Assembly (NCBI RefSeq): GCF_036373705.1
Contig: NC_089853.1
Coordinates: 1,900,001 to 1,964,000 of the forward strand
Length of the DNA stretch: 64,000 bases
From: Amia ocellicauda
Taxonomy: Eukaryota; Chordata; Actinopteri; Amiiformes; Amiidae
Direction: 5' to 3'
In this document: one piece after another, positions 11,579 to 23,479 of the stretch
How positions within the stretch are numbered: the first letter of the stretch is position 1
How the letters are laid out: each line of letters starts with the position of its first letter
Position numbers and translations under genes: made by a program
Notes under the pieces: generated by a model
What the model was told of the DNA's origin: nothing
What the model saw: the letters and a program-made list of their open reading frames with translations, nothing else
The model's database searches: none

Positions 11579-13064
11579 CGGAACCTCAAATGCTGAATGA
11601 GCCAATGAAGTTACTTTACATTTACTTCCTTGGAAAAAAAGAAAGCAATTATATAATGAAAATAATATCTTTGAAATGAGGAAGTAAATATCAGTTTAAT
11701 TCAACAACCATGCAATTATTTTCTGGTTTTGTATTTTCTGAAAAGGGGCGAGTATGGCCGGGAACCTGGTATTGTGATTGTTCTTTGAATTAGAGAGTTA
11801 GAAAAGCTATTGTAAAAATGTTCTCCGAGTCTAAATACCTGTGTGTTACCTGTGTGGTGAGGATTAGTGTCTGGATTAGGATTGGAACCGGGGGGGTGTG
11901 GGGACTTTTTTTTCAAAAGTGTGGATGACATTCAGACTTTATATCATTTATCTTTTCACCAATTTTAGGATTTTTATAGCCTGGTTTAGTTACGCTTTTT
12001 ACGATTTGGTTTATTTTAAGATTGTTTACCACACTAACATTTGTTGTATAGCGAAGCCCTGAGTTCTTGCCCTGCTTGGGATGGATTACTGTCAACAATA
12101 TTTTTACCAGTAAATGGTTTACCTTTATTCATCTTGCCAGTGTGCTGGGTGTATTGAGTTGTGAACCTGTCTGGGGGAAAGGTAATTGAGTGGTCAATGT
12201 CCCCCACCTCATACAATCTCTGGGGGTGGCATAGACGGTGTGCCACTACCACCCATGACACCAACCATGTTAAAAACTCATGTTTAACTGTCAACACAGA
12301 CAATCTTAAGGTCTTCTGTTTTCTGTTAAAATTAAGGCTAGAGGGTTTAACAGGACTGCAATGCAGTGCTGTGTGAAAGTAAAGAAATTGTAACAGAAGT
12401 ATATGCCGATATGCAATCAGTTCAAATCTAGTGGGCAGTCGGCTGACATAAAGTGCCCTAAAACAATAGTGTGAATGGCAAATGGACTGAGACCCCATTA
12501 CAACTGAACTAGACCAGAAAGAGATATGGATCCTCTTTCAAGGCTAGGGACAGTGTGAATGTAAAAATTACTGGGTTCTTTTTCTTTTGGTTTGGTTACA
12601 TTAAAGAGGACTATATTTGAAAACACCCTTAGCTGATCCCTCGCCACTTCAGCTACAGTATGCAGCTTAGCAACACCCCATTAATCAGCACAAGCACATT
12701 ATCAAGTCTGTACCTGGCACTGCCGGTATTTCTGTTGCATGTAAGAGAAATCAGATTTACTGAAATGTTTCTACATAGGTATGACATAACAAATATGAAC
12801 AATGGAAATAATTTAGGGGGGCACGTGCCCCAATGGCCTGATGCCACTGTACAGTATCAATGAGGTTGAAGGAAGAAGAGACTTTAATTTTTACTTTAAA
12901 ATTCAAATTTTCAGATTTTACATTTCATATTAGTAGACACACAGTTTTGTTAGTTTCATATTTCTTTAAACCCCTACTAAAGGCATTGTTTAAATTTGTG
13001 TTCAGCTCCTTGATCAGCTAACACACACTGTCCAGCGATTCAGTACTCAGTTGATGGTGGGCTT
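11579..13064. other. 5' flank of gene A; no gene recognised
   Basis: Open frames here (for example 12034-12498 minus) lack recognisable motifs, splice context or family signatures, and I treat them as chance. The stretch separates the start of gene A from the 3' remnant of the next array member. Confidence 0.5.
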
Positions 13065-13814
13065 TCATATTTGATCTTCGACCCCTTTGCCCTGTAGATC
13101 ACTGCTCCACACAATGTTCAGGTTCAGATTTACACTGGAGACTGGAGAAAAAGGAGAAATTAGATATTTGAATTGAGTCTGCATAGTGCATTGCTTCTCA
13201 GCTTGAATTCTCACCAATTTGATTTCAACTGTATAAACTGTGCCTTGGACTGTCTATGCATAAAGATGTGTATATGTCACAACCCAGCAATACTGCTTTT
13301 TAATTAGAAGCCATAGAGAAAACGTATTGTTGTTATCTTTGATTTTAATTGAAAAGATCATAAGTGACTAGTTGTTTCAATATTAATCAAATAATGTATA
13401 ATGAATGCTTTGAAATCAATTATCCAAAATTACCTGCACTGCCCAAGCTCCTGGCTAGATGCAGAGGCCACTGAGATATGGAGTGTCTCCCGGTCTCTGC
13501 AGACACTTGTCTCCTGTGATGGTGATGCCTTGCAGTGATGCCAGTGCTGCAGCCCTGGGCACACCTTGTGAAGGGATTGCCAGCTTGGCATAAGATGACT
13601 GTACAGCTGATGTACACCTTTAAACAGACAAGGGTCCAGTTAAACACCCCTGCATGTGAGGGTTTGAGCAAATAGGAAGTTATTATACTGTAATGTATGT
13701 GTCTTTAATAGCATTACCTCAGGAAACTGTCCAATGAAGGAGAAAGCTTACAATCCAAATCTGTACATTGTTCTGCTGCTTGAATACACCACAACTGTGT
13801 CATCCTTAATACAC
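13065..13814 (-). pseudogene. 3' remnant of a fourth ZP gene (exons 11-13)
   Basis: Three exons match the last three of gene A: 13814-13718 (97 nt), 13617-13434 (184 nt) and 13141-13065. Splice signals and exon lengths 11 and 12 are kept. Exon 11 has an in-frame TAA where gene A reads FGMEAF. Exon 12 still encodes the [16 protein letters not shown] segment and an HHHHRRQ version of the cleavage region. Exon 13 has lost the bases for most of the transmembrane helix and is frameshifted after NLNLN. Exons 1-10 are absent. Intron sequence next to exon 12 also resembles gene A. Confidence 0.85.
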
Positions 13815-13964
13815 CTGGAAAAGAAGAACATAAAAACCCTATTAACTTTCAATTACAACCAATTAAATGACCATTCTCAAAACATTTATCCAAGTTACAA
13901 AACTGGAATTAGTTGGTGACTACCAGTTGATGACTATATTTCTCTCCTGATGGGAGTGGTCTCT

Positions 13965-14290
13965 TCCAGAATAACAATGCCCCCATCCACAGGGCACGAG
14001 GGCTCACTGAATGGTGTGATGAGTGTGAAAATGATGTGAATCATATGCTCTGGCCTTCACAATCACCAGATCTCAACCCAATTGAACACCTATGAGAGAT
14101 TGTGGACCGACGTGTTAGACAGCGCTCTCCACCACCATCATCAAAACCCCAAATGAGGGAATATCTTTTGGAAGAATGGTGTTCATCCCTCCAGTAGAGT
14201 CCAGAGACTCGTAGAATCTGTGCCAAGAGCATTGAAGCTGTTCTGGGGCTCGTGGTGGCCCAACACCTTACTGAGGTACTATGTTGTTTT
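13965..14290 (+). mobile_element. Tc1/mariner transposase C-terminal fragment
   Basis: The plus strand translates to LFQNNNAPIHRAR and then [14 protein letters not shown], the region between the second Asp and the Glu of Tc1 transposases. The catalytic Asp of QDN is replaced by Asn, and a TGA follows HL. No inverted repeats were found nearby. It lies inside the gutted fourth ZP gene. Confidence 0.75.
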
Positions 14291-14325
14291 TTCCTTTAAT
14301 TTGTCACCCGTCTGTATCTATATAT

Positions 14326-14645
14326 ACAGTTAGGTCCATAAATATTTGGACAGTGATGTAATTGTCATAGTTTTGGCTCTGTACGCCACCACAATGGATA
14401 TGAAAGTAAACAATCAAGATGTGCTTTAAGTGTAGACTTTCATCTTTAATCAAAATTGGGTGAACAGTGTAGGAATTACACCCATTTTTATACGCGGTCC
14501 CCCCAATTTTAGGGGCTCAAAAGTATTTGGACAAACTAACATAATCATGAATTAAATTGTGAGTTTCAATACTTGGTTGCAAATCCTTTGCAGTCAATGA
14601 CGTCTGAAGTCTAGAACCTACAGACATCACCAGATGTGAACATGA
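14326..14645 (+). mobile_element. Terminal fragment of a Tc1-like transposon
   Basis: It begins with CAGTTAGGTCCATAAATATT at a TATATA target, a terminal repeat typical of a common fish Tc1-like family. It continues with AT-rich subterminal sequence to about 14645. The other terminus is not present within the next kilobase, so this is a one-ended fragment. Confidence 0.6.
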
Positions 14646-14770
14646 AAAGTTGCGTGAGAGTCAAATAATCTACCTGCCGATACAAAACTACAAGCCTCTA
14701 CTTTGTCGCCGGTACAAATATGAATAGAAAAGACAACAAAAAACAAAGCCGCCTTTAGGACATCTGTGTA

Positions 14771-15015
14771 GTTATTATTATTTTTGTATTTATTTATTGG
14801 CAGACATCCTTATCCAGGCGTTATCTAATTGCCAGTGGATCAATGCTGATGTGTTTGCTTTAATGTGAATAACAGAGCAATGCACATGTTTCAATGATGC
14901 TTTTATTCAGCGTCCACTTATGTGTATAGCGCAATGCATTCAATTAAAACTTTGACCTATTGGCTAGCAAACTACAAAACTATACATCACAGCGATTACA
15001 TTTACGATTCGAAGA
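14771..15015. repeat. SINE-tail-like repeat and MITE half-copy
   Basis: TATTTATTTATTGGCAGACATCCTTATCCAG-like sequence at 14785-14820 resembles the widespread fish repeat ending TTTATTTAGCAGACGC. Related versions occur at 18500-18580 and 33220-33265. It is followed at 14938-15015 by a degenerate half of the MITE described at 27374-27552 (AAAACTTTGACC, then AGAAACTAGCAGC). Confidence 0.5.
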
Positions 15016-15429
15016 AACTAGCAGCTAAAATTAAGCTGCAGCTGTGTACAATTGTACAATCCACTTTGGTATATTAATTATTTTTTCTGGTATATGATAT
15101 ATCCACTTTGGTATATGATTTATTTTTTCTGTTAATTTTTAATTGAACGGCCCCTCATAGTTAGGCAACTATATTCTGTAAATATCACCCAGACGTCATA
15201 TGCTTTACCTATTTGTGTAATTATTAATAATAGCAAATATTGTATGTTTCCGTTACAGCCGTTTTGACAGCAGTGGTATTCAACGTAGTGTTGGTCTTCA
15301 CTCCCATATATATACAGATGTGTGGATTATTGAAAATCTGTACTGATGTCCGCACTTCGATTACAAAATGCACCTATCCAACCCTATGCCGAACGGGCTT
15401 CTTTACATTTCGGCATAAATGCGAGAGGT

Positions 15430-15655
15430 TTTTAGAGCACGAAGTGGACTTCAAGGCATTCAAGACAGAAAACAGGAGACACTTCTTCACACAGAGAGGC
15501 GTCACAATCTGAACAAACTCCCCAGCGATGTGGCTGAAGAGACAATTTGGGAACATTCAAAAACAGACTGGATAGGATCCTTGATCACTTAGTTATTAAT
15601 GGACACCAAACGAGCACGATGGGGCCAATGGCCTCTCGGTTGGACACGGTCTCCT
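15430..15655 (+). mobile_element. CR1-like LINE 3' fragment
   Basis: The plus strand encodes DFKAFKTENRRHFFTQRG. The minus strand at 59233-59330 encodes the same peptide near the LINE 3' end (FKAFKTENRRHFFTQRG). The following untranslated tail (GGACACCAAACGAGC, then GGCCAATGGCCTCTCG) is a LINE 3' end cut before its terminal repeat. Confidence 0.75.
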
Positions 15656-15659
15656 GATC

Positions 15660-16020
15660 TCATGCTCTTCTGTTCTGTGTATTGTAAGGTGGGCCCGCGC
15701 CTGGGGGGCGGGGGATTGCATATAGTTACCAATTCGTTCTCCTTCACCGGGGCTGGGCTGACAGGTAGACTGGGCCAGTGTGTGTGGGGGTGTCTGGCGG
15801 GGAATCGAGAGGAGGGGATCCGGACTGAGAGTGAGTTGGCGTGGAGCAGCGAGTCACCGCAATCTGTGAGTTACAGGGGGTTGTTTCTGTGGGTTTGGTG
15901 TGGGTCCCAGCCAATAGGGATCCCTAGTGCTGTGTGAAAAAGGGCAATAAACTCCCGACATTGCTTTGAACTGTTGTCTGCAGTCCGTCCTTTAAAAATA
16001 AATAAAAGAGACGCCTGCTC
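15660..16020 (+). mobile_element. Possible LTR fragment
   Basis: A G-rich stretch is followed by AATAAA at 15946 and a short downstream segment, which resembles the R/U5 part of an LTR. No matching second copy or target duplication was found. The call is tentative and no open frame here has recognisable content. Confidence 0.25.
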
Positions 16021-16029
16021 GCTACAATA

Positions 16030-17251
16030 CACTCACCTAAAGGATTATTAGGAACACCATACTAATACTGTGTTTGACCCCCTTTCGCCTTCAGAACTGC
16101 CTTAATTCTACGTGGCATTGATTCAACAAGGTGCTGAAAGCATTCTTTAGAAATGTTGGCCCATATTGATAGGATAGCATCTTGCAGTTGATGGAGATTT
16201 GTGGGATGCACATCCAGGGCACGAAGCTCCCGTTCCACCACATCCCAAAGATGCTCTATTGGGTTGAGATCTGGTGACTGTGGGGGCCAGTTTAGTACAG
16301 TGAACTCATTGTCATGTTCAAGAAACCAATTTGAAATGATTCGACCTTTGTGACATGGTGCATTATCCTGCTGGAAGTAGCCATCAGAGGATGGGTACAT
16401 GGTGGTCATAAAGGGATGGACATGGTCAGAAACAATGCTCAGGTAGGCCGTGGCATTTAAACGATGCCCAACTGGCACTAAGGGGCCTAAAGTGTGCCAA
16501 GAAAACATCCCCCACACCATTACACCACCACCACCAGCCTGCACAGTGGTAACAAGGCATGATGGATCCATGTTCTCATTCTGTTTACGCCAAATTCTGA
16601 CTCTACCATCTGAATGTCTCAACAGAAATCGAGACTCATCAGACCAGGCAACATTTTTCCAGTCTTCAACTGTCCAATTTTGGTGAGCTTGTGCAAATTG
16701 TAGCCTCTTTTTCCTATTTGTAGTGGAGATGAGTGGTACCCGGTGGGGTCTTCTGCTGTTGTAGCCCATCCGCCTCAAGGTTGTACGTGTTGTGGCTTCA
16801 CAAATGCTTTGCTGCATACCTCGGTTGTAACGAGTGGTTATTTCAGTCAAAGTTGCTCTTCTATCAGCTTGAATCAGTCGGCCCATTCTCCTCTGACCTC
16901 TAGCATCAACAAGGCATTTTCACCCACAGGACTGCCGCATACTGGATGTTTTTCCCTTTTCACACCATTCTTTGTAAACCCCTAGAAATGGTTGTGCGTG
17001 AAAATCCCAGTAACTGAGCAGATTGTGAAATACTCAGACCGGCCCGTCTGGCACCAACAACCATGCCACGCTCAAAATTGCTTAAATCACCTTTCTTTCC
17101 CATTCAGACATTCAGTTTGGAGTTCAGGAGATTGTCTTGACCAGGACCACACCCCTAAATGCATTGAAGCAACTGCCATGTGATTGGTTGGTTAGATAAT
17201 TGCATTAATGAGAAATTGAACAGGTGTTCCTAATAATCCTTTAGGTGAGTG
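16030..17251 (-). mobile_element. Tc1-like DNA transposon, 1222 bp with TA target duplication
   Basis: Perfect terminal inverted repeats CACTCACCTAAAGGATTATT at 16030 and its complement ending at 17251 are flanked by TA on both sides (16028-16029 and 17252-17253). The body carries one transposase gene on the minus strand. Length and layout are those of a full-length Tc1-type element. It sits inside the area once occupied by the fourth ZP gene. Confidence 0.95.
16062..17103 (-). pseudogene. Tc1-like transposase with frameshift and stop
   Basis: The start at 17103 gives an N-terminal helix-turn-helix (LSISQSAQLLGFSRTTISR). One extra G after ISR shifts the frame, and a TGA follows further on near 16915. 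From 16886 to 16062, 274 codons are open and include the DDE core: Asp in [10 protein letters not shown], Asp in YFQQDNAPCH, Glu in [11 protein letters not shown] count 36 residues between the last two catalytic residues, not the 34 of classical Tc1. The element is not autonomous as it stands. Confidence 0.9.
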
Positions 17252-17253
17252 TA

Positions 17254-18499
17254 TATGTGTGTGTGTGTGTGCACGTGTGTTTGTGTGTGTGCTTATTATC
17301 TACTCCGCAAACCTTTGCAGGATACCAGAGTATAAATTAACTCATTTTAAATAAGTTAATTATAGGATTGATACTAACTGTAGGGAAAACTGAAGAGTAG
17401 ACCACTTGAGAAGAGCTCAAAAATACGTGATTTACTGTAAAGAGAATAGATTGCCTAATTAATTCTGTAGAATTGAATGGAATGCATACAGACTCCAGAA
17501 CATCGACGTATTCTTAAGCAATGGTTGGGACCTTTCAAACTAAGAAATGTGCAGGAAGATGGAATAAACACAATGGAACCAGTTCTTTCAAATGTATTCT
17601 AATGCATCCGAGGACTGTTTAGTTTTGTTGTGGTCTAGAATACCTCTACTAGAGTTTGATTCCTTCGTGTCACTGATCTCCAAGAGTGCAGTCACAAAAC
17701 TGAATGCGGACTACAATTACAATTAAAGGAATTTAAAATCAAAGATGGAAAAATCAGTTATTGCAAATTACAATTTACTGAAATATGCAGGTGGCATGCA
17801 TCATTAACCAAGTGAAAATATTAAAAAAAATACTGTCCACAGTTTTTAATTGGATGTCTGAAGGTTAGGATGAAACTGGACATAGAGCCAAACATAGGTG
17901 GATCATAATTGTTTTTAAAGTTTATTTGTATTGGAAAAAAAGCGAACACCAGCAGGCAAAATACAGGACTTTCACATTTGTCTGACACTCCAAACTTACA
18001 ATTAAGGTACTTTTAACACCTTAGACATATATGCATTTTGAGAAGTTACTCATGATGAAGTTGAAGTTGAAAGGACCACAGGAGGGCCTCACACTGCACT
18101 ATAACCCATGTCAAACATTATTTTCATGGGTGGGCACTGATGTTTCATACGAGACAAGTTTAACCAGACGGTAGAGAAAACCCGTAAATGAATGACCCAT
18201 AACAATGAATTGATCAGAAACAAGGTGTGATTGCAAGCTGTGCAAGAGTCACAGGGGGGAATCTCGCAGCTCAGCTCCTTGCTGAGTTAAATCTAAAATA
18301 TGAGGACCCGCGAGCAGGGAGGAGCCTGTTCGGAGGGCGTGGCTTCCGGGATGGGCGGGCAGCACGAGAGGCACCGCCAGCCAATCACAGAGTCTGAAAC
18401 TGAAGAGAAACCGGAAGCAGAAGAGCAGGATGGTCCTGCAACCGTTTATTATTTAATAATAAAATTAAAACCAAAGCCACCATTGATGAAAGCTGTGTA

Positions 18500-18500
<1 letters not shown>
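17254..18500. other. Non-coding, GT-rich tract and old ZP-gene 5' flank
   Basis: 17254-17300 is a short GT-rich microsatellite. 17981-18142 resembles 51927-52097 upstream of gene C: the shared landmarks are TTAACACCTTAG, GAAAGGACCACAGGAG and TTCATGGGTG. The rest shows no gene I can support. Confidence 0.55.

Positions 18501-18565
<65 letters not shown>
18501..18565. repeat. (TTA)n microsatellite
   Basis: About 21 perfect TTA/ATT units run directly into a GGCAGATGTCC repeat of the SINE-tail type. Confidence 0.97.
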
Positions 18566-18666
18566 GGCAGATGTCCTTACCTATGCATTATCTATTTGTG
18601 GGTGAATCAATGGTGTGTTGGGTGAATAACAGATCAATGTCAATATTTTATTCAGCATCCACTTCC

Positions 18667-18742
18667 CAGCTAACACACAATGTTGCCACAATGCTGAATT
18701 ATGTTGCTACAACGTTGTGGCTACATTGTGTGTTAGCTGGGT
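18667..18742. repeat. Short palindromic hairpin element
   Basis: CCCAGCTAACACACAATGT at the left is the exact reverse complement of ACATTGTGTGTTAGCTGGG at the right, with about 35 bases between that are also partly complementary. It could be a tiny MITE or a cruciform-forming repeat. Confidence 0.75.
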
Positions 18743-18754
18743 TATGTGTAGTGG

Positions 18755-18850
18755 TGCAGATTAAAAACAAACTGGGGCTACAAAACACATAGTGGTTACA
18801 TTTGTAATTGGAAGAAACTAGCAACTAAAAATAAGCTGCAACTGTACGTT
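18755..18850. repeat. Degenerate MITE copy
   Basis: The segment GGTTACATTTGTAATTGG followed by AGAAACTAGCAACTAA and AAGCTGCAACTG matches the interior of the MITE at 27374-27552. Its termini are not conserved. Confidence 0.45.
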
Positions 18851-20065
18851 GGAGTTTCTATGTGAATGTAAGTCTCCTGTTGTGATGCCCAAATTCATCA
18901 ATAACAACAGACATTAGTGTGAGTCCTTATGTACAGGTGCGCTGCCCATAAAGACTTTCTTCTGTCATAGTGGAGCACAAATATGTTTTAAGTAGTTTTA
19001 GCTCACTGAACATAACTTGTTGTAACCCACATGAAGGATTACCATATAACAACTAATGGGTTAAATTTAATATATTTAGAGTAGCTCTGTGATTGGCTGA
19101 GGATAGCGAGGAAGAAAAAAAACAAAGAAAGGGAGATCGGCCATTTTTTTAGCTAGACTCCTCACAAAGAAAAATGTGAAAATGTGTGTATGTTTTGCTG
19201 TTTGTGTTAATGTATGTCTTTAATAAGAGTAGTCTACTAAGAGTTTCATTATGAGTTAGAAAAATATACTAAAGAAATAAGAAATCAAACGTAGAAGAAA
19301 TTACAGTGTAGCTTATGTTTGAATATTAGAGATATGTAATATGTAATATGTAATATTAGAGATAAGTCTGTTTATTTTGGAAAATGTACACAAGTTAAAA
19401 TAAATGTTTGCTCCACGTGGTGGGTTGAAAATAAAATGGAGGTTCTCATAGCGTTCTATTAGCGCTTCCACTAGATGTCAGAATTATTCTGCATTATGTT
19501 ATTTTTTTATGATTTGTTCCCTTTCAAATCAAAAGACAGCCATTACCGAATGGGAAGAGCCTTTTGACCTGCCAATTTGTGAAAGCATGTACCAAAGTTC
19601 CCCAATAGGGTGGCTGCTGGCAGGAGGTAGACACCCCCCCCACCCCCGGCGTCTGTGAAAAGTCTCCTCCTGACTGTAGCCATTTCTTCTTTCACTTTGC
19701 CATTGAAATAGCTTTAGTTTTGGTTTCGCTTTGCAGACGTACTAAAAGCTAGAGCTCTTTTGAGTCTGGTTATTTCCATATTCCTTAATCGGAATATCTA
19801 CTGCGCTCTTCGGAGTATTCTGCAACGTGGTTGTTTAAAAAAAAGCGTGTTTCTCGGAGAGGTAAGTGTACAGCGGCAGTCTCACTCAGAGCCGGCTTCA
19901 GCCCCTCTACAGAGATATGCTGTGTGCCTGATTACACTTTTATTGTACCTTTACAGATTACTAAAACACAAACGGGAGTTTGAAATCTGGATGGGAGAGT
20001 GTCTCTCTTGAGAATCGGTTCACAGACCGCTCCTCCCCTCCCCTCGAGCTACTACGGATGGGAGA

Positions 20066-21635
20066 GTGCCTCTCCAAGACTCGTTCCTCGGACTGCTCCT
20101 CCCTGTTCCTTCTCAAAGTGATTTCTCAACAACTCCCGACGTTGACTCCGCCCTCGATTTCGACCCAGCCCTCGACATCGACGCCCTCGACATCGACTCT
20201 GCCCACGTCGACCAGTCGACTCCCACAAAACCTGTGATGCCAACGGGAGGGGGAGAAGGAGACAGGCTTTATTGGGAGCTGGGAGAGTTTGCATTGCCTG
20301 ACATTGCAACCTACATTGAAGGGCTGAGGGAGGAGGATTTGCAGCTGGAACTTCTCACTAAGATGAAGCCAAAAGCAGCATTGCACCGCTGCTCCTGCTG
20401 CAAAGTGAAGCTGCCTTCAGATGACGGGCGTGATCTTTGTGTGCGGTGCCTGGGCAGTGAGCATGCACTTTAGGCACTCAGGGGAGAGGGGGGCTGCACC
20501 CATTGTGCGAACTTCATCAAGGCCACTAGGTGTAGGAGAGCTGGTCACTCTCCAGCTTCCTCCAGGGCTTCGACGAGCAGCCAGGAGAGATCAGCGACCC
20601 CCACCAATGCATCAGCCCTCGCCACCGAGAAGAAGTCCCTCTTCCGCCTCTTCACCCTCTAGCCCAAGGGGCTCCCGAGCTAGAGAGAGGTCTGCCACAC
20701 CCCCTCCGCCTCCGTTCCCCAAGGAGACGGTTGCCACTGAGCAGGCGCTCACGCTCTCCCAGGTGCACGTCCCAGCGCCATGCCTCACCTCGACACACTC
20801 CTCCATGGAGGACCCCCCACACCGGGGTCCCCCCAGAAGGATGAGGGAGACTTCCCCCTGTCAGGAAGGTGAGCAGGAGTTCAGGGCCTCCCTTCTGACC
20901 CAGATGGCTTCTATGAAGCAGATGTTAGACACAATCTGGGCAGAAAGGGAGTCGTCCAGAAGCCAGCGCGAGGCCCCGCCATCACTCTGCGCCCTGCCCC
21001 CATCAGTCCTCCAGGAGGAGGAGGGGTTCTGCTGTACAGCCTCCAGGTCTGACATTTCGGAGGAAGCTAGCTCAGTGATGGAGCTATTTGCAGGTCCCAG
21101 CGTGGAGTTTAAGGCACTTATGCACAGGGCAACAGAGGTGGTGGACGTCCCCTGGACCCCAAATACAGAGGCGCCTAGGAACCGCCTCATGAGGGAGAAG
21201 CCTGTGAAGTCCGCAGAGACACTCACGTTTTTCAAGGACTTCGTAGAGGTGATTCAGTCCTCTTGGACAAAGCCAGCGTCCGCACCAGTGACATCACGTC
21301 TGGTGGAGATGATGGGCCTGGGACCCTTCCCTCCTATCGGGGACTCTGTCTCATGCCTGGTCCAGGCTAACACGCTGCTGGGGAACAAGCAGTGCCGCAC
21401 CACGGACCTAATGCTGAAAAAAGCTTACACGGCGGAGACACTGGCGGTCAAGGCGGCAAACGCTCAGTCCATTCTCATGCTCTACATGGGACACCTGGCC
21501 CGGCGGCAACGAGAGTGCCCCTCAGTGGCAGACGCAGAGGAAATGGAACTGACGGCTGCCTATATGACAGACCTCCTCAGGGAAGGAGGGAAGGCAATGT
21601 GCAGGTCTCTGGCGGCAATGGTTGCGGCGAGGTGA
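20066..21635 (+). pseudogene. DIRS gag-like protein (two frames)
   Basis: The first frame (20066-20473) holds an acidic Asp-rich N-terminus and a Cys pattern CSCCKVKLPSDDGRDLCVRC, then a TAG. The same frame continues after the TAG with GCTHCANFIKATRC, so the stop is a lesion. The second frame (20421-21635, 404 aa) holds a Ser/Pro/Arg-rich segment and a conserved C-terminal part with FKALMHRATEVVDVPW, GDSVSCLVQANTLLGNKQCR and ANAQSILMLYMGHL. The same C-terminal motifs recur at 33950-34600, and the NKQCR region again at 24720, which defines the family. Confidence 0.75.
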
Positions 21636-21865
21636 CATCTCTGGTTGACACAAGCTGCAGGATGCCGAGAAGGCTGTGCTACTCGACGCTCCTATTACAC
21701 CGGGGGCAGACTTTCGGGAGACCGTAGACCTCACCATTGAGCGTTCGGCAAAAGCCAAGGAAACAGCTTCCAAATATGCGGACCTGCAGCAGTCACGCCA
21801 GCCTCAGTAACGCCATTGGCCCTACCCACAGCATCAAGGAGTGGGTTAGGAGCAAAATCTCCCCG

Positions 21866-21890
21866 CAACAACAACAACAACAACAACAAC
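21866..21890 (+). repeat. (CAA)n microsatellite within DIRS gag
   Basis: About eight CAA units, read as Asn or Gln runs depending on frame. Confidence 0.9.
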
Positions 21891-22108
21891 AGCCCACCAG
21901 TGCCCAAGGCAGCTTCAGACGCAGGGGCCAGATGTGGCAAATGGGAAAGAACATGCTCTCCGGCTGGAGACCTAGGAGCAAAAGTGATTCCCGTAAGCCC
22001 CCTGCGAAGTTGCAGGAGCTGTCCTGAAGGGACGCGGCCGCCATCACCACCCCCTCCACCCCCCGACAGACCGATCAGACTCGACCAAATGCAAGCAAGG
22101 ACTCCTGG

Positions 22109-23452
22109 GTGCGAATGACGATGACCCATGGATATGCTCTCCAATTCCACTCTGCCCCCCCACCTTCAGGGGTGGGGCTGACCAGTACTGTCGGATACCC
22201 CGAAAGGGCGAGAGCTCTGTTACAGGAAAAATCTGTGATGCGGGAGAAACGAGCGATACAACTAGTGGCCGCAGAGAACTCCCGAGCAGGGTTCTACTCA
22301 GGATACTTCCTAGTGTCAAAAAAAGATGGAGGCTTCAGGCCAATTCTCGACCTGAGGGGCCTCAACATGTTTCTGAAAAAGAGAAACTTCTGCATATTGA
22401 CTGTGCAGCGTATCCTCCATTCCGTCCTGCCGGGCGACTGGTTCATGTCAATCGGCCTCAGGGACGCCTACTTCCACGTCCCCATCCTCCCAGCGCACAG
22501 GAAATACCTGCACTTCGCTTTCCAGGGCCAAGCGTATGAGTTCTGTGTGCTGCCGTTTGGCCTCTCTCTGGCGCCCCACACATTCTCAAAGTGCATGGAT
22601 GTAGCCTGGGCCCCCCTCAGAACAAAGGGGATACGGATACTGAACTACCTGGATGACTGGCTGGTGTGCGCAGACTCCAGGCTTCAGGCAGAGGAACATA
22701 TGACAGAGGTCATATGTCACTTGACTACATTGGGTCTCTTTCTCTCTCAAGCCTGCACAGATTATAGTGTTCTTGGGAATGAAGCTAGACTCGGTGAACA
22801 TGCTTGCCTATCTGTCAGAAGGCAGAATCATGTCGTTGGAGACGTGCCTCACATTATTCAGGAGGACATTGACTCTCCAACTGGTTCAATTTCAAAAACT
22901 GTTGAGGCTGATGGCGGCCGCCTCAAACATTCTTCCCCTTGGACTCATGCACATGCGTCCATTACAACATTGGGTAAATGCCTACAGGTTACACCCAGCG
23001 AAAGACAAACATCACAGATTGACAGTGGCCCCAACATGCAAGAGGACACAAAATCACAACAAACTGTGCCTCGGCTCCCCACTCGGCTGCCCTCACAGAA
23101 GGGAAGTCATCACCACAGACGCCTCAAGGACAGGCTGGGGCGCTGTCTGGAATGGAGTAGGAGTAAAGGGGATGTGGAGCGGACTCTGGTTGGCTGCTCA
23201 CATCAACGCACAGGAGCTGCAAGCAGTGCTGCTGGCCCTGCACCACTTTCACCATGTCCTGTCAGACAGACACGTCTTAGTTCGGATAGACAACACAACA
23301 CTAGTGGCTTATATCAACCACCAGGGGGGCTTGCGCTCCCCCAGACTACATCATGTGGCCTGCAGACTTCTTCTGCGCAGGACAATCTCCGATCGATAAG
23401 GGCAATACACCTGCCAGGTGTGTCCAACACGGCGGCGGACATTCTCTCTTGA
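22109..23452 (+). pseudogene. DIRS reverse transcriptase / RNase H
   Basis: RT motifs in order: FRPILDLRGLN, the DAYFHVP catalytic Asp region, LPFGLSLAPHTFSK, and YLDDWL with both catalytic Asp residues kept. A frameshift near 22755 moves the frame to 22767-23399, where RNase H follows: ITTDASRTGWGAV, INAQELQAV, and VRIDNTTLVAYINHQGG. A frame change back gives AIHLPGVSNTAADILS. The catalytic residues are present but two frame changes break the protein. Confidence 0.85.
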
Positions 23453-23479
23453 GGAGGTTCGGACAGCTCAGAATGGAGA

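Noticed and set aside
12034..12498. 154-aa minus-strand frame upstream of gene A
   Set aside because: No domain, no repeat match, no splice or promoter context.
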